Assembly: GCF_022919575.1 (NCBI RefSeq)
Contig: NZ_CP095071.1
Location: forward strand, 2,790,001 to 2,854,000
Length of the DNA: 64,000 nucleotides
Source: Gracilibacillus salinarum
GTDB taxonomy: Bacteria > Bacillota > Bacilli > Bacillales > Amphibacillaceae
Reading direction: 5' to 3'
Shown here: piece after piece, positions 1 to 8,734 of the stretch
How the letters are laid out: each line of letters starts with the position of its first letter
How positions within the stretch are numbered: the stretch's first letter is position 1
The notes under the pieces: model-generated
The model's database searches: none
Told to the model about the DNA's origin: nothing
What the model saw: only the letters and a program-made list of their open reading frames with translations
Made by a program: the position numbers and the translations under genes

Positions 1-30
1 GGATAACCTATGCCCAAAAATAAAGAAGCC

Positions 31-39
31 GTTGGAAAC
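31..39. repeat. Target-site duplication, left copy
   Basis: GTTGGAAAC directly abuts the left end and is repeated exactly after the right end. The word itself has dyad symmetry (GTT..AAC), so a reading with longer inverted repeats and a 3-bp GGA duplication is formally possible; nine bases is the simpler reading. Confidence 0.85.
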
Positions 40-66
40 TAAGTAGTTCCGTTTTTGTGGAGAAAC
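40..66 (+). repeat. Left terminal inverted repeat
   Basis: TAAGTAGTTCCG, four variable bases, then TGTGGAGAAA. It matches the reverse complement of 3198-3224 at 22 of 26 positions, with all mismatches in the four-base spacer. Confidence 0.88.
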
Positions 67-112
67 AGTATAAATAGCATATGAAATGGCATACCAAATC
101 GCAAAGTAAATT
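65..112 (+). repeat. Left 12-bp iteron array
   Basis: Four consecutive 12-mers at 65, 77, 89 and 101: ACAGTATAAATA, GCATATGAAATG, GCATACCAAATC, GCAAAGTAAATT. Rough consensus is RCAtAcsAAAtn. They start just inside the terminal repeat and are probably transposase-binding sites (inference). Confidence 0.75.
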
Positions 113-288
113 GATATGCCATTTTTATTGTTATATCAACAATTTGATTAAATTAACATATAAAATAGCATTATAAATAACAAAATAAATAACAGAGTGA
201 CAATAACTGTTGTCAAGGTGTAAATTATAGTGTTAAAATAGGCGTTAATTACTATGATGATTTTACTATTTTCTTGGGAGGCGATAAA

Positions 289-528
289 ATGCAGTTCATA
301 GAGCCTAAAAACAAAAACGCTGATAAAGTTGATTGGTTGATATCTGAACAAGTTAGAGAGATAGTGAAGAATTATGCTGAATACTGTGAGTATGATGAAA
401 GTGAAGTTGTTGATAAGTTCTTAAAAAATCTAATAGATGATAAGAAATTTATTGATTGGGTTAATGGAATAAGAAACAACAAACGAATGATTAAAAAAAT
501 GGGATTAGAAGAAAGAATGGAGGACTAA
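289..528 (+). CDS. Small accessory protein of the insertion element
   Basis: A 79-residue charged, mostly helical protein of unknown function, encoded just before the transposase. I chose the ATG at 289 over the upstream TTG at 274 because GGGAGG at 276-281 lies seven bases ahead of it. Only 4 bp separate its stop from the transposase start, so the two are co-translated. The pattern YAEYCEYDESEVVDKFLKNL resembles a short helix-turn-helix-like DNA-binding segment, so a regulator or transposition helper is possible. No named family is recognised. Confidence 0.65.
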   Translation: MQFIEPKNKNADKVDWLISEQVREIVKNYAEYCEYDESEVVDKFLKNLIDDKKFIDWVNGIRNNKRMIKKMGLEERMED

Positions 529-532
529 AAAA

Positions 533-2479
533 TTGGCTAAATTACAGCGATTAGCTACAAGAGAAGATGGCATCGTTGTTGTTCATAATCCAGTTAATGA
601 AGAAGAGTTAAAAGATAGAAAAGAGCAATATCTACTACTGTCAGACAAACAGTTTGCTACTCGATATAATCATATGCTTTATCTCCCCGTTGAATTTACT
701 TGGAACGACAAGTCTCACAAAATCCAATACAATTTCTGCACTAACCCCTTCTGCAAATGGTGTGGTCAGGAACAAGTTAAATTTGAAACAGTTAAAGGGA
801 AACCATCACGATATAAAATCAGTGGAACGAGTAGTAAGAAGTCGCTTGTGTGTAATCCAGACCCTATCCACCCAAATAGAGGTATGACATTAAATTGTTA
901 TTCGACTGCTGTTTCGAATTGGTCGGTTGCAGAAGAAATTTCGAGACTAATTCGTATCAATCAGACACAAGATGTAGAGCCAAAGTATAGCTTTCATAAG
1001 GATACTTGTGTTGTTGGACACTTTACTCCATTTGATAATCCTTATAGGTTTTACAAGCAAGGCAAGACGTTAAATAATGCTCAACGTTGGCAATGTAAAG
1101 TCTGTAAGAAAAAGACAAGTGTTCTTCCGAATAAACGACAATCAACAACCTATCGTCAAAAACGAAATGATATTCTCCCAATGTTTGCAAAATTGCTTTT
1201 GAATAAAATGCCTATCAACCGTACTTGTGATATTTTAGAAATCGGGGTTAGCACTTATTATCATAAATTAGAATGGCTATACCGATGTTGTTTGGAATTC
1301 TTGGACAAGTATGAAACTCCCCATTTAAATAACCAATCTTTCGAAGAAATGTGGCTAAACACCGATAAAATGCACTATAACCTCAATAACGTTCGAAAGA
1401 AAGGTCAAGGTGGCAAAAAGTATGCAGGACTGGAAGATAATCAAGTGCAGACCTATGTGGTAGTTTCAGCGGATGCAATTTCAAGATACGTGTTCAGAGT
1501 GGATGTCGCATATGATTGGGAAATGACAGTCGAGGATTTAAAGTACGATACTGTCATCTATAAAGAAGACCATTTGAACGATTTCAGCAAGAAAAATAAC
1601 CGATTGGACTTTTCATATTACCCTCAAGAACCATCACCAAAAGATAATCAAAAACTACACCAATTTCGAGAGGAATTAAATGAATTCAATAAGAGAATGC
1701 AGTATGTAGATGGACTTCACGTTAATCCAACTTATACGACAATGGCTCACTTTTGGTTAATTAAAAAAATGGTCAATGCTAATGAGTGGAGAATGATAAG
1801 TGATAATGACCCGTCCATAAAATCGGCATTTTTCCGAGTGTTCTCGAAGGAAGTAAGATTATCTGATGCACACCATTTCATTTGTTCGGTTGATAAGAAC
1901 AAGAGTAGAAAGCAATGTTTAGAAGAGTTTGAGGATGCGAAACTTGATTTATTAGATTGGGGATTTCACAAAGGATACGAAACAAAGAATTTACGTAAGT
2001 TAGCCTACTTTATGTTAAAAGAGCATTTTGAAAATCATAAATTTCATAAGGAAATATCAACACCAAAACAAACTTATAAAGATTGGGCTGAAAATCCTAT
2101 AATCCACCCGTTGGCTTCGAGGGATAAAGGTTTTCATAAAGTGGATTGCAGAACGGATTTATCTTCTTACGAACCAAAGGAAATTGCGAAAATGGTTATG
2201 AATGTTAATGACAATGCAACAAATAGTTTCATTCAACAGATACGAAGAAGATTATCTATTCTTGAAAGACCATTGATGACCGCAAGAGGCGATGGGAAAA
2301 GCTATATCTACGCCAATTTTAACCCTAAATATGCTCAATACGCTTTAACCATATTAAGGACATTCTATAACTTCTGTGAGACTTATAAATCAGCCGATGG
2401 AAAAGAACTTACTCCTGCACAACGATTAGGTATTACTGATAAAGTTTTTGATTTAAGAGATATAATCTACCTTAGATAA
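533..2479 (+). CDS. Zinc-finger DDE-like transposase
   Basis: A 648-residue protein, presumed to cut and join the element ends. Two zinc-ribbon-like clusters are visible: Cys69, Cys74, Cys77 with Cys107 and Cys122, then Cys159 with Cys188-x2-Cys191 in RWQCKVCKKK, as in transposase zinc ribbons. A helix-turn-helix-like stretch follows near 215-250. The later core has beta-strand-like segments with acidic residues suited to a DDE site: Asp278 in LNTDKMHYN, Asp312-314 in VVVSADAISRYVF, and Asp424/Asp426 in ISDNDPS; the third catalytic residue is unclear. Translation starts at TTG 533, with GGAGG at 519-523 nine bases upstream. It is longer than typical IS transposases. Function is inferred from context and motifs. 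Confidence 0.75.
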   Translation: MAKLQRLATREDGIVVVHNPVNEEELKDRKEQYLLLSDKQFATRYNHMLYLPVEFTWNDKSHKIQYNFCTNPFCKWCGQEQVKFETVKGKPSRYKISGTSSKKSLVCNPDPIHPNRGMTLNCYSTAVSNWSVAEEISRLIRINQTQDVEPKYSFHKDTCVVGHFTPFDNPYRFYKQGKTLNNAQRWQCKVCKKKTSVLPNKRQSTTYRQKRNDILPMFAKLLLNKMPINRTCDILEIGVSTYYHKLEWLYRCCLEFLDKYETPHLNNQSFEEMWLNTDKMHYNLNNVRKKGQGGKKYAGLEDNQVQTYVVVSADAISRYVFRVDVAYDWEMTVEDLKYDTVIYKEDHLNDFSKKNNRLDFSYYPQEPSPKDNQKLHQFREELNEFNKRMQYVDGLHVNPTYTTMAHFWLIKKMVNANEWRMISDNDPSIKSAFFRVFSKEVRLSDAHHFICSVDKNKSRKQCLEEFEDAKLDLLDWGFHKGYETKNLRKLAYFMLKEHFENHKFHKEISTPKQTYKDWAENPIIHPLASRDKGFHKVDCRTDLSSYEPKEIAKMVMNVNDNATNSFIQQIRRRLSILERPLMTARGDGKSYIYANFNPKYAQYALTILRTFYNFCETYKSADGKELTPAQRLGITDKVFDLRDIIYLR

Positions 2480-2493
2480 AAGTGAAAATAAGC

Positions 2494-2522
2494 CTTAAAT
2501 GTTCAGAAAACTATGGTATAAT
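2494..2522 (+). promoter_or_regulatory. Candidate promoter of the cargo acetyltransferase
   Basis: A perfect -10 TATAAT at 2517-2522 lies 17 bp after a weak -35 CTTAAA at 2494-2499. The AAGGGGG ribosome site follows at 2536, so the cargo may be transcribed separately from the transposase. Confidence 0.45.
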
Positions 2523-2549
2523 TTTGTAAATATATAAGGGGGTAATTAG

Positions 2550-3095
2550 ATGTTTTCATTCAAAGTAGACGAAGAAGTATCCATCGAATTATTACAGCAA
2601 CATCATAAGGAAGAATTATACGACCTCATAGACACAAATCGTGAGCATCTAAGAAAATGGCTACTGTGGGTAGATAAAAGGAAGTCAGCAGAAGATTTCG
2701 AACCTATCATACCGATTTGGATAAGAAACTACGCTGATAATAATGGCTTTGACGCTGGAATTCGATTTAATGGAAAATTAGTTGGTATGATTGGACTCCA
2801 CTATATAGATTGGAAAAACAGCACTACAAGTGTTGGGTATTTTCTCTCTGAAGAAGCACAAGGTCAAGGTATTATAACAAGGTCGGTATCATCCCTATTA
2901 ACTTATCTATTTGAACAAATGAATATCAATCGTGTGGAAATCCAATGTGCTGTAAATAACGTTAAGAGCATAGCTGTTCCAGAAAGGTTAGGATTTTCTA
3001 AGGAAGGTATCACAAGAGATGGACAATGGATATATGACCATTATGAAGACTTGGTGACGTATAGTTTATTAGCAAAAGACTGGAATAATAAATAA
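2550..3095 (+). CDS. GNAT N-acetyltransferase, YdaF/RimL type
   Basis: A 181-residue acetyl-CoA-dependent acetyltransferase of the RimJ/RimL branch, similar in length and in recognisable segments to Bacillus subtilis YdaF. Visible features are the N-terminal LLQQHHKEELYDLI segment, the acetyl-CoA loop EEAQGQGIITR, and the C-terminal AVPERLGFSKEG motif. Its acceptor is unknown: RimL-type members modify ribosomal protein N-termini, others small molecules. It is the last gene in the mobile element, has a strong AAGGGGG site 8 bp before ATG, and is followed by a terminator, so it is a genuine passenger. Selective value (toxin, antibiotic or stress tolerance) is speculation. Confidence 0.85.
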   Translation: MFSFKVDEEVSIELLQQHHKEELYDLIDTNREHLRKWLLWVDKRKSAEDFEPIIPIWIRNYADNNGFDAGIRFNGKLVGMIGLHYIDWKNSTTSVGYFLSEEAQGQGIITRSVSSLLTYLFEQMNINRVEIQCAVNNVKSIAVPERLGFSKEGITRDGQWIYDHYEDLVTYSLLAKDWNNK

Positions 3096-3109
3096 TAAAA
3101 AAAAAAAAG

Positions 3110-3134
3110 GCTCGTCGATATGACGAGCTTTTTT
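3110..3134 (+). terminator. Terminator at the end of the element
   Basis: Stem GCTCGTC/GACGAGC with a 5-base loop followed by six T. The A tract on the other side could also make it work in reverse. Confidence 0.88.
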
Positions 3135-3200
3135 GTATGCGATTTTTAGTGTGATTTGCAATGCCTTTTGGTATGTTATTTCCAATGTTTTTGTAAGTTT
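3129..3200 (-). repeat. Right 12-bp iteron array
   Basis: Read on the minus strand, uninterrupted 12-mers: one degenerate copy at 3189-3200, then ACATTGGAAATA, ACATACCAAAAG, GCATTGCAAATC, ACACTAAAAATC and GCATACAAAAAA down to 3129. Same consensus and opposite orientation to the left array, so both arrays point inward. Confidence 0.78.
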
Positions 3201-3224
3201 TCTCCACATTATCGGAACTACTTA
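3197..3224 (-). repeat. Right terminal inverted repeat
   Basis: Read on the minus strand: TAAGTAGTTCCG, ATAA, TGTGGAGAAAAC, mirroring the left end. Confidence 0.88.
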
Positions 3225-3233
3225 GTTGGAAAC
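3225..3233. repeat. Target-site duplication, right copy
   Basis: Exact second copy of GTTGGAAAC, starting at the base after the right inverted repeat. Confidence 0.85.
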
Positions 3234-3295
3234 AACCCCTTTTATATTTTTGTTAAAAAATTACTACGCTGATACCATTTTAGTTTTCTTACTGT

Positions 3296-3333
3296 ACAAA
3301 AAAGCTCGTACCTGTAGATAGGAACGAGCTTTC
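3296..3333 (-). terminator. Terminator of the chemoreceptor gene
   Basis: AAAGCTCGTACC pairs with GGAACGAGCTTT around an 8-base loop; on the minus strand a T tract follows, directly after the receptor stop. Confidence 0.85.
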
Positions 3334-3336
3334 TTA

Positions 3337-5094
3337 TTATTGTTTTAACTGAAAACGATGAACGATATTCTTTAATTCTGTCGATAAGCCGTCCAATTTT
3401 CTCGCTTGATTGGACACTTCTTCCATTGAACTGCTTGATTGCTCCGCTGAAGCTGAGGTTTCTTCAATACCAGCCGCAGACTCTTCGGCAGTAGACGCTA
3501 TTTCTTGAATCGATTCATTCATTTCCGCTGTTCGATTTGAAACATTCGCTAAATTATTCGATATATTTTCCATGCGATCTGCCATATCTTTCACAGAATC
3601 ATTAATTTCTGTAAAAGTGTCCTGTGTCATAAGAATTTGGGAGGTTCCTTTTTCTACTTCCTGGTACCCTTCTTCAAGTGAGTCGGAAACACCGGTCGAT
3701 TCCGATTGTATTCTTGATACAATGCCTGTAATATCTGACACAGATTCCGACACTTGCTCCGCTAACTTACGAACTTCATCCGCTACCACGGCAAATCCCT
3801 TTCCTTGCTCCCCAGCTCTTGCTGCTTCAATTGCAGCGTTTAATGCTAATAAATTGGTTTGTTCGGCAATATCATGAATCACTGCTACTAATCTGCCAAT
3901 TTCTTGTGATTGTGCATCTAAGCTTCTTACTTTTTCTACGGCATTTTTTACAATGTCATCAATTTTCTTCATTTGATTAGCAGATGATTGCATTAAGCCA
4001 CTTCCAGATTCAGCTTGATCTAATACTTGCCTAGATGCATTGCCAACATTCAGCCCTTCTCGATTCGTTTCTGCTACAATATCTTTGAAGTTTTCCATCA
4101 TTTCTGACAACGTACTTACATGATCTGCCTGCACTTCTGCACCTGACGCTAATTCCTGCATAGTGGTTGTTACCTGTTCGGAGCCTTCTCTTACTTCATT
4201 AGAAGAGTTAGTCAATGCATTACTTTGATTGCTTAATGATACAGAAGCTTGCGATATATTTGTAATCATACTGCGTAAATTGTCCTGCATATGATTCATC
4301 TCTGTCGCTAATGTCTTTAATTCGTCCTTTGTTTTTACGCGAACCGGATCGTTAGATAAATTCCCCTCAGACAATTCTCGCATCCGATTGGTAACCTGTG
4401 CTAAAGGTTTGGTAATACTGTTAGAGAAAAGCCAAGTTAGAATAATGCCAATAATAATAAATAATACCGTAATAAAAATGATTTGATAGAGTAATGTGTT
4501 TGCTGGTGCATTAAAATCTATTAAATAAGTACTCGAACTTACAACCCATCCCCAATTTTCGTCATAAGCGGAATACACTACTTTCTCCTCCAGCTGATTT
4601 TCATCATTCGGCAACGGCCATTCATAATACGTATACCCGCCACCATTTAACGCTTTTTCCGTATATTCCTGTGTAAAGAAATTACCAGTCGAATCTTTTG
4701 ACTCCCAAAAATTTTGACCTTCTAAATTCGGATGGGCAAGCATAGTGGCTTCTTCATCCGTTATAAATATATAACCATTATCTCCTAGGTCGATATCCGT
4801 GTTAATCGGTCTTGTGCCATCTCCCTGCATTTCACCCAAAATAGATTCTTTCACTTGCTCTTGTGCCGCTTCCAGGTCTAAATTTCCTTCTTCGACTTCT
4901 TTATTCAGGGAATCTATCATCTCCAACGTTAACACAACACTATTCTTCAAGTTGGTTTCGCCAAGCTCATTTAATGCATGCTGGCTTTGATGGAAAGTTA
5001 GATATCCTAATATCACCAATGGCAGAATCAATAACAATAAGGAGGTTGTCATCATTTTTTTTCTAACGGTTTGCTTTTTTAGTAGTTTTAACAT
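3337..5094 (-). CDS. Methyl-accepting chemotaxis protein with Cache sensor
   Basis: A 585-residue transmembrane chemoreceptor that passes ligand binding outside the cell to CheA/CheW. Order: short cytoplasmic tail, TM1 (about 15-35), an extracellular single-Cache domain (about 36-198, with [17 protein letters not shown] typical of the fold), TM2 (about 200-225), HAMP, and the coiled signalling domain with the hairpin tip [21 protein letters not shown] use the ATG at 5094, not the TTG at 5109, because AAAGGGGA sits just upstream of it. It lies downstream of, and on the same strand as, a sugar-acid uptake operon but has its own terminator; sensing that operon's substrate is a guess. Single-Cache receptors often bind small carboxylates. 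Confidence 0.93.
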   Translation of the reverse strand: MLKLLKKQTVRKKMMTTSLLLLILPLVILGYLTFHQSQHALNELGETNLKNSVVLTLEMIDSLNKEVEEGNLDLEAAQEQVKESILGEMQGDGTRPINTDIDLGDNGYIFITDEEATMLAHPNLEGQNFWESKDSTGNFFTQEYTEKALNGGGYTYYEWPLPNDENQLEEKVVYSAYDENWGWVVSSSTYLIDFNAPANTLLYQIIFITVLFIIIGIILTWLFSNSITKPLAQVTNRMRELSEGNLSNDPVRVKTKDELKTLATEMNHMQDNLRSMITNISQASVSLSNQSNALTNSSNEVREGSEQVTTTMQELASGAEVQADHVSTLSEMMENFKDIVAETNREGLNVGNASRQVLDQAESGSGLMQSSANQMKKIDDIVKNAVEKVRSLDAQSQEIGRLVAVIHDIAEQTNLLALNAAIEAARAGEQGKGFAVVADEVRKLAEQVSESVSDITGIVSRIQSESTGVSDSLEEGYQEVEKGTSQILMTQDTFTEINDSVKDMADRMENISNNLANVSNRTAEMNESIQEIASTAEESAAGIEETSASAEQSSSSMEEVSNQARKLDGLSTELKNIVHRFQLKQ

Positions 5095-5203
5095 AGTTTC
5101 CCCTTTCAAATATAAAATATTGCCTATGGTATATATTTCGACATATTTTTCATATATTGAATAGGAAGATAGTATAAATGTAGTGAACCTTTTTTCTTAT
5201 ACA

Positions 5204-5259
5204 GAAAAACCACCTTTCTGAACTAAAGCATTTATTACCATGCAGAAAGGTGGCTTTTC
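5204..5259 (-). terminator. Terminator of the TRAP/aldolase operon
   Basis: CCACCTTTCTG (5210-5220) pairs with CAGAAAGGTGG (5243-5253) around a 22-base loop, with a T run on the minus strand. Confidence 0.85.
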
Positions 5260-5282
5260 TTTTCATTATTTGGTTTAACCAA

Positions 5283-5927
5283 TTATTTATGCCAGTTACG
5301 AACTGGTTTATACCCTGAATGATGAATGAAGTTATAGACCGTCTCTTCACTAAGTCCATTCATCGAAATATTCTTTTCCAGTGCTGTTATATGCATTTTT
5401 GCCGTATACTCTAACGTTTGCAATGCCGTACGAGCTTCTTTTAAATTCACATCACAAACGATTATCCCATGATTCTCTAATAAGAATACATTTGCCTCTT
5501 TGGCTTGTTCCTTTACCGCTATAGCAAGATCTTTACTGCCAGGGTTATAAAAAGGAATTCTGGTAATACGCTCTAAATAATACATAGATTCCACAAAGTA
5601 ATTGGAAGGAAGCTCTAAGTTCGAATTAGCTATTAATGTACTGTAAAAAGGTGAAGCATGCAATACCGCATTAATTTCTGGTCGTTCTTGATAAATGCCT
5701 TCATGCATTAAGAATTCTTTTGATGGCTTTTTACCATCCAGATGCTCTCCCTTTACACAATAAGAAAAATCCTCCATCTCTAACTCGCCTAAATAGGTTC
5801 CCGTGGCAGATATGAGATAGCCATCCTCATGTCTAGCACTAATATTGCCGGCAGTGCCCCAGGCTAAATCTTTATCCATCATAAACTTTCCTGTTCGCTG
5901 AAGATCTTTTACTAGTTGTTTATCCAT
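5283..5927 (-). CDS. Class II aldolase/adducin-family enzyme
   Basis: A 214-residue member of the FucA/AraD/OtnC superfamily, metal-dependent enzymes that cleave, epimerise or decarboxylate sugar phosphates. The start is ATG 5927, with AGGAGTGG just upstream. Family landmarks are GTAGNISAR near 24-32, Glu71 in SKEFLMHEGIY, His90 and His153 in LLENHGII. The usual His-x-His metal pair is His-Ala-Ser here (His90, Ser92), so one expected zinc ligand is missing. It is the last gene of the operon after a DUF1537 kinase and a TRAP importer, which suggests it acts on the phosphorylated sugar acid, perhaps like the 3-oxotetronate-4-phosphate decarboxylase OtnC. The exact reaction is unknown. Confidence 0.85.
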   Translation of the reverse strand: MDKQLVKDLQRTGKFMMDKDLAWGTAGNISARHEDGYLISATGTYLGELEMEDFSYCVKGEHLDGKKPSKEFLMHEGIYQERPEINAVLHASPFYSTLIANSNLELPSNYFVESMYYLERITRIPFYNPGSKDLAIAVKEQAKEANVFLLENHGIIVCDVNLKEARTALQTLEYTAKMHITALEKNISMNGLSEETVYNFIHHSGYKPVRNWHK

Positions 5928-5956
5928 TTTTGTCCACTCCTGCCTATTGTGTTTAT

Positions 5957-7231
5957 TTATTTCAACCAATTAACAAGACTCATTGTTACAGAAGGAATAA
6001 AGGTAATAATAATTAAACATATGAGAATTGCAATATAGAATGGGATTAAACCTTTCGTTAGATGATCGATTCTCACTTTTCCGATCTTCGATACGACAAA
6101 AAGATTTAGCCCAAGCGGTGGTGTTACCATTCCGATAGCTAGCGTGACAATCATTACGATACCAAAGTGCACGGGATCCAATCCAAGCTCTACAGCAACT
6201 GGTACAAGAATTGGAGCTAAGATAATAATAGAAGCATTTGTCTCCATAAACATCCCTACTAATAGCAGAACAATCACGACAATTCCTAAGAATACCATTG
6301 GACTATCTGAAAATGATGTAATTAGACTAGCAACTTGTTGCGGTATATTCTCAATCGTTAGAATCCAACTAAACAAGCCTGCTGTAGCAAGAATAAACAT
6401 AATAGTAGATGTCGTAACAGACGCCTGTGTTAATATTTCTTTAATATTATCTCTATTAATAGCTTTATAGAATACTATACTAATTAAAAATGCATAGGCA
6501 ACAGCTACACCTGCCGCTTCTGTCGCGGTAAAAACACCACTGTATATACCACCTAATATTATGACAGGCATAATAATGGCAGGTATTGCTTCTATAAATG
6601 CACTCCAAATTTCTTTCCCTGATTTCTTCTGCTCTTTTAAATAATTTCGCTTTTTAGCTAGTATAACTACGGTAATAATAAGACCGATTCCAATAATTAC
6701 ACCTGGCACCATTCCAGCTATAAACAAATCCCCAATAGAAGCACCAACAGCTGTACCATATAAAATCAACGGAATACTAGGTGGAATGATGATACCTAAC
6801 GTTCCCGATACGGCTTGAACTCCAGATGCAACCTCTTTATCATATCCACGCTTCGTCATAGCTGGTATTAAAATCGCACCAAGTGCAGCTGTTGCCGCAA
6901 CACTCGAGCCAGATATAGCAGCAAAAAACATCGTTGTTACAACCGTTACAATTGCTAATCCACCTGGAACATGTCCTGTAATTGCATTCGCCAGATTTAT
7001 TAGTCGCTGAGATATTCCTCCATATTCCATTAACGCTCCTGCCAGAATAAAAAGCGGAATCGCTAACAATGGAAATGAATCAAGTGACACAAATGCTCGC
7101 TGTGCTAAAGTAAGCAAAGGAATGTCCCCCGCCACTAATAGCGCTAAACTTGACGATAGCCCTAATGAAATAGCCACTGGTACACCTATTAGAAATAAAA
7201 TAACTAATGATAGGAGCAACACAAATATCAT
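5957..7231 (-). CDS. TRAP transporter large permease (DctM type)
   Basis: A 424-residue, very hydrophobic protein with about 12 membrane segments, the transport channel of a tripartite ATP-independent periplasmic (TRAP) importer that uses an ion gradient. Family marks include FPLLAIPLFILAGALMEYGG near the N-terminus, GIIIPPSIPLILYG mid-protein and TPPLGLNLFV near the C-terminus. Its ATG overlaps the stop of the small permease gene by 4 bp, with GGTGAG as ribosome site, so the two subunits are coupled. TRAP systems usually carry organic acids such as C4-dicarboxylates or sugar acids; the operon context favours a sugar acid. Confidence 0.95.
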   Translation of the reverse strand: MIFVLLLSLVILFLIGVPVAISLGLSSSLALLVAGDIPLLTLAQRAFVSLDSFPLLAIPLFILAGALMEYGGISQRLINLANAITGHVPGGLAIVTVVTTMFFAAISGSSVAATAALGAILIPAMTKRGYDKEVASGVQAVSGTLGIIIPPSIPLILYGTAVGASIGDLFIAGMVPGVIIGIGLIITVVILAKKRNYLKEQKKSGKEIWSAFIEAIPAIIMPVIILGGIYSGVFTATEAAGVAVAYAFLISIVFYKAINRDNIKEILTQASVTTSTIMFILATAGLFSWILTIENIPQQVASLITSFSDSPMVFLGIVVIVLLLVGMFMETNASIIILAPILVPVAVELGLDPVHFGIVMIVTLAIGMVTPPLGLNLFVVSKIGKVRIDHLTKGLIPFYIAILICLIIITFIPSVTMSLVNWLK

Positions 7232-7728
7232 AGGATCTCACCTGCCGTTTCTTCCGGATCATCTTGGTCTGGACTCAGCAATACTGCAATAACATTGCAA
7301 AGCATGAGTACAGAGCCCAATGGGATGGCAGCATAAGCCCAAGCCATGGAATATTGTAAAGTTGGTGTTGATTGTCCAATAACGATATAGGTTAAATGTG
7401 CACCATAATAGGCTAATAAGAGGCTGAAAACTCCGCTTATCCATAAAACTATTTTTTGTAATCTTCGCTTATTTGCTGCATGAACAATCTCAAATAAAAA
7501 ATCAATTGCAATGTGCTGATTATGTCTCATGGCTAATCCCGAACCTAAAAACACAATATAAATCATCAGATACTTCGCCAGCTCTTCTGTCCAGCTAAGT
7601 GGTACATTAATGACAAAACGAGTAGTGACCTGCAATACAACCAATACCGCTAGAATAACTAACAAGAATGAAACCAACACTTTTACCCAATTATTAACGT
7701 TGTCGATGATTTTTAAATACGTATTCAT
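7228..7728 (-). CDS. TRAP transporter small permease (DctQ type)
   Basis: A 166-residue protein with four predicted membrane helices, the small membrane subunit that pairs with the DctM-type permease. The motif PLSWTEELAKYLMIYIVFLG is characteristic. I prefer ATG 7728 over GTG 7737, because GAGGGAG lies at proper distance; the GTG would overlap the stop of the binding-protein gene. It sits between the binding protein and the large permease, the usual TRAP order. Confidence 0.93.
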   Translation of the reverse strand: MNTYLKIIDNVNNWVKVLVSFLLVILAVLVVLQVTTRFVINVPLSWTEELAKYLMIYIVFLGSGLAMRHNQHIAIDFLFEIVHAANKRRLQKIVLWISGVFSLLLAYYGAHLTYIVIGQSTPTLQYSMAWAYAAIPLGSVLMLCNVIAVLLSPDQDDPEETAGEIL

Positions 7729-7733
7729 TGGCT

Positions 7734-8723
7734 TCACTCCCTCATTTCCTTAATGGTGTCATAAAGTTCTCTACCATACTTATTTGCTAACTTTTCATTT
7801 ACTTCTTGCACCGCTTCTCTAAACGGCTCCTGATCTACTTCAATCACTTCCACACCTTCGTCCAGCATATCCTGAAGTGCTGCTTCCTCTTCTGCGAAAA
7901 CGAGTTCATTTTGGTATTCTCTGGCCTCTTTCGCAGCTTCTAATACAGCATCTCTTTCAGTCTCCGTTAAACCTTGAAAGGTCTTTTCACTCATTAATAG
8001 CTGTACATAACCAAATACATGATCGGTCTTCACCAGATAATCCTGCACTTCATGGATACGAGCACTTGCCGTAAACGCAATCGGATTCTCTTGTGCATCA
8101 ATGACACCTGTTTGCAGTGACGAGTACACCTCTCCGAAATTCATTGGTGTCGGGCTAGCTCCCATAGCTGTCCACCCTTCCACAGAGGCTTCTATATTGG
8201 GTACACGGATCTTCACACCCTTTAGATCCTCTGGAGATTCTACTAACTTATTCGTCGTTAATTCACGAGGACCACGCAACCAAAATTCCAAACCACGGAC
8301 TCCTGTAGCCTCTAACATGTCTTCCTGCAATCGCTTACCATTAGGGCCGTATACAAACTCTTCAAGGTGATCTAAATCTTCAAATAAATACGGCAGTTCC
8401 AGAATGGAATATGGTTTATAAAAATTCGACATGACACCAGCAACTAACGCAAAGTCCACTGATCCTATTTGCATTCCTTCTACAAGATCACGGTCGGAAC
8501 CCAAAGTAGAGCTTGGATAAACCTCTACTTTGACTGTTCCGTTTGTTTTTTCTGCGACTAATTCAGCAAATTTAACAGAACCTTTATGCCATGCGTTTGA
8601 TTCACTCTGAATGTGTCCCAAACGCAACACCGTTGGATCTTCTGCACTAGCTGTACCTTGATTACAAGCAGTTAACACCAAAGCGACAATCGATAAAAGT
8701 AAAAGAATGATTTTTGATTTCAT
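7734..8723 (-). CDS. TRAP transporter substrate-binding lipoprotein (DctP type)
   Basis: A 329-residue solute-binding protein anchored to the outside of the membrane. It has a lipoprotein signal with lipobox LTAC (Cys20) after a hydrophobic stretch. The DctP fold is recognisable from LRLGHIQSESNAWHKG at the start of the mature part, ELPYLFEDLDHL, the ligand-binding segment FWLRGPRELTTNK (an Arg normally contacts the substrate carboxylate), and GVIDAQENPI. It delivers a carboxylate-bearing solute to the two permeases downstream. Ligand identity cannot be read from sequence; neighbours suggest a tetronate, aldonate or uronate-like acid. Confidence 0.94.
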   Translation of the reverse strand: MKSKIILLLLSIVALVLTACNQGTASAEDPTVLRLGHIQSESNAWHKGSVKFAELVAEKTNGTVKVEVYPSSTLGSDRDLVEGMQIGSVDFALVAGVMSNFYKPYSILELPYLFEDLDHLEEFVYGPNGKRLQEDMLEATGVRGLEFWLRGPRELTTNKLVESPEDLKGVKIRVPNIEASVEGWTAMGASPTPMNFGEVYSSLQTGVIDAQENPIAFTASARIHEVQDYLVKTDHVFGYVQLLMSEKTFQGLTETERDAVLEAAKEAREYQNELVFAEEEAALQDMLDEGVEVIEVDQEPFREAVQEVNEKLANKYGRELYDTIKEMRE

Positions 8724-8734
8724 TTTTGGTCCCC

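Larger units (their letters stand above)
40..3224 (+). mobile_element. Complete insertion element with cargo acetyltransferase
   Basis: A 3,185-bp element bounded by inverted ends that begin TAAGTAGTTCCG and share a second block TGTGGAGAAA, and flanked by a perfect 9-bp direct repeat GTTGGAAAC. Inside both ends lie arrays of 12-bp iterons in inverted orientation. It carries, all on the plus strand, a 79-aa protein, a 648-aa zinc-finger protein taken as the transposase, and a YdaF-like GNAT acetyltransferase, closed by a terminator. Boundaries and duplication are seen directly; the transposase role is inferred from Cys motifs and DDE-like segments. I could not assign a family: IS1 and IS1595 relatives also combine zinc ribbons with DDE-type domains and make 8-9-bp duplications, but this protein is much longer. 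Confidence 0.88.

Noticed and set aside
1..30. 3' end of a gene entering from the left
   Set aside because: One frame ends at TAA 21-23 after six codons, too short to identify.
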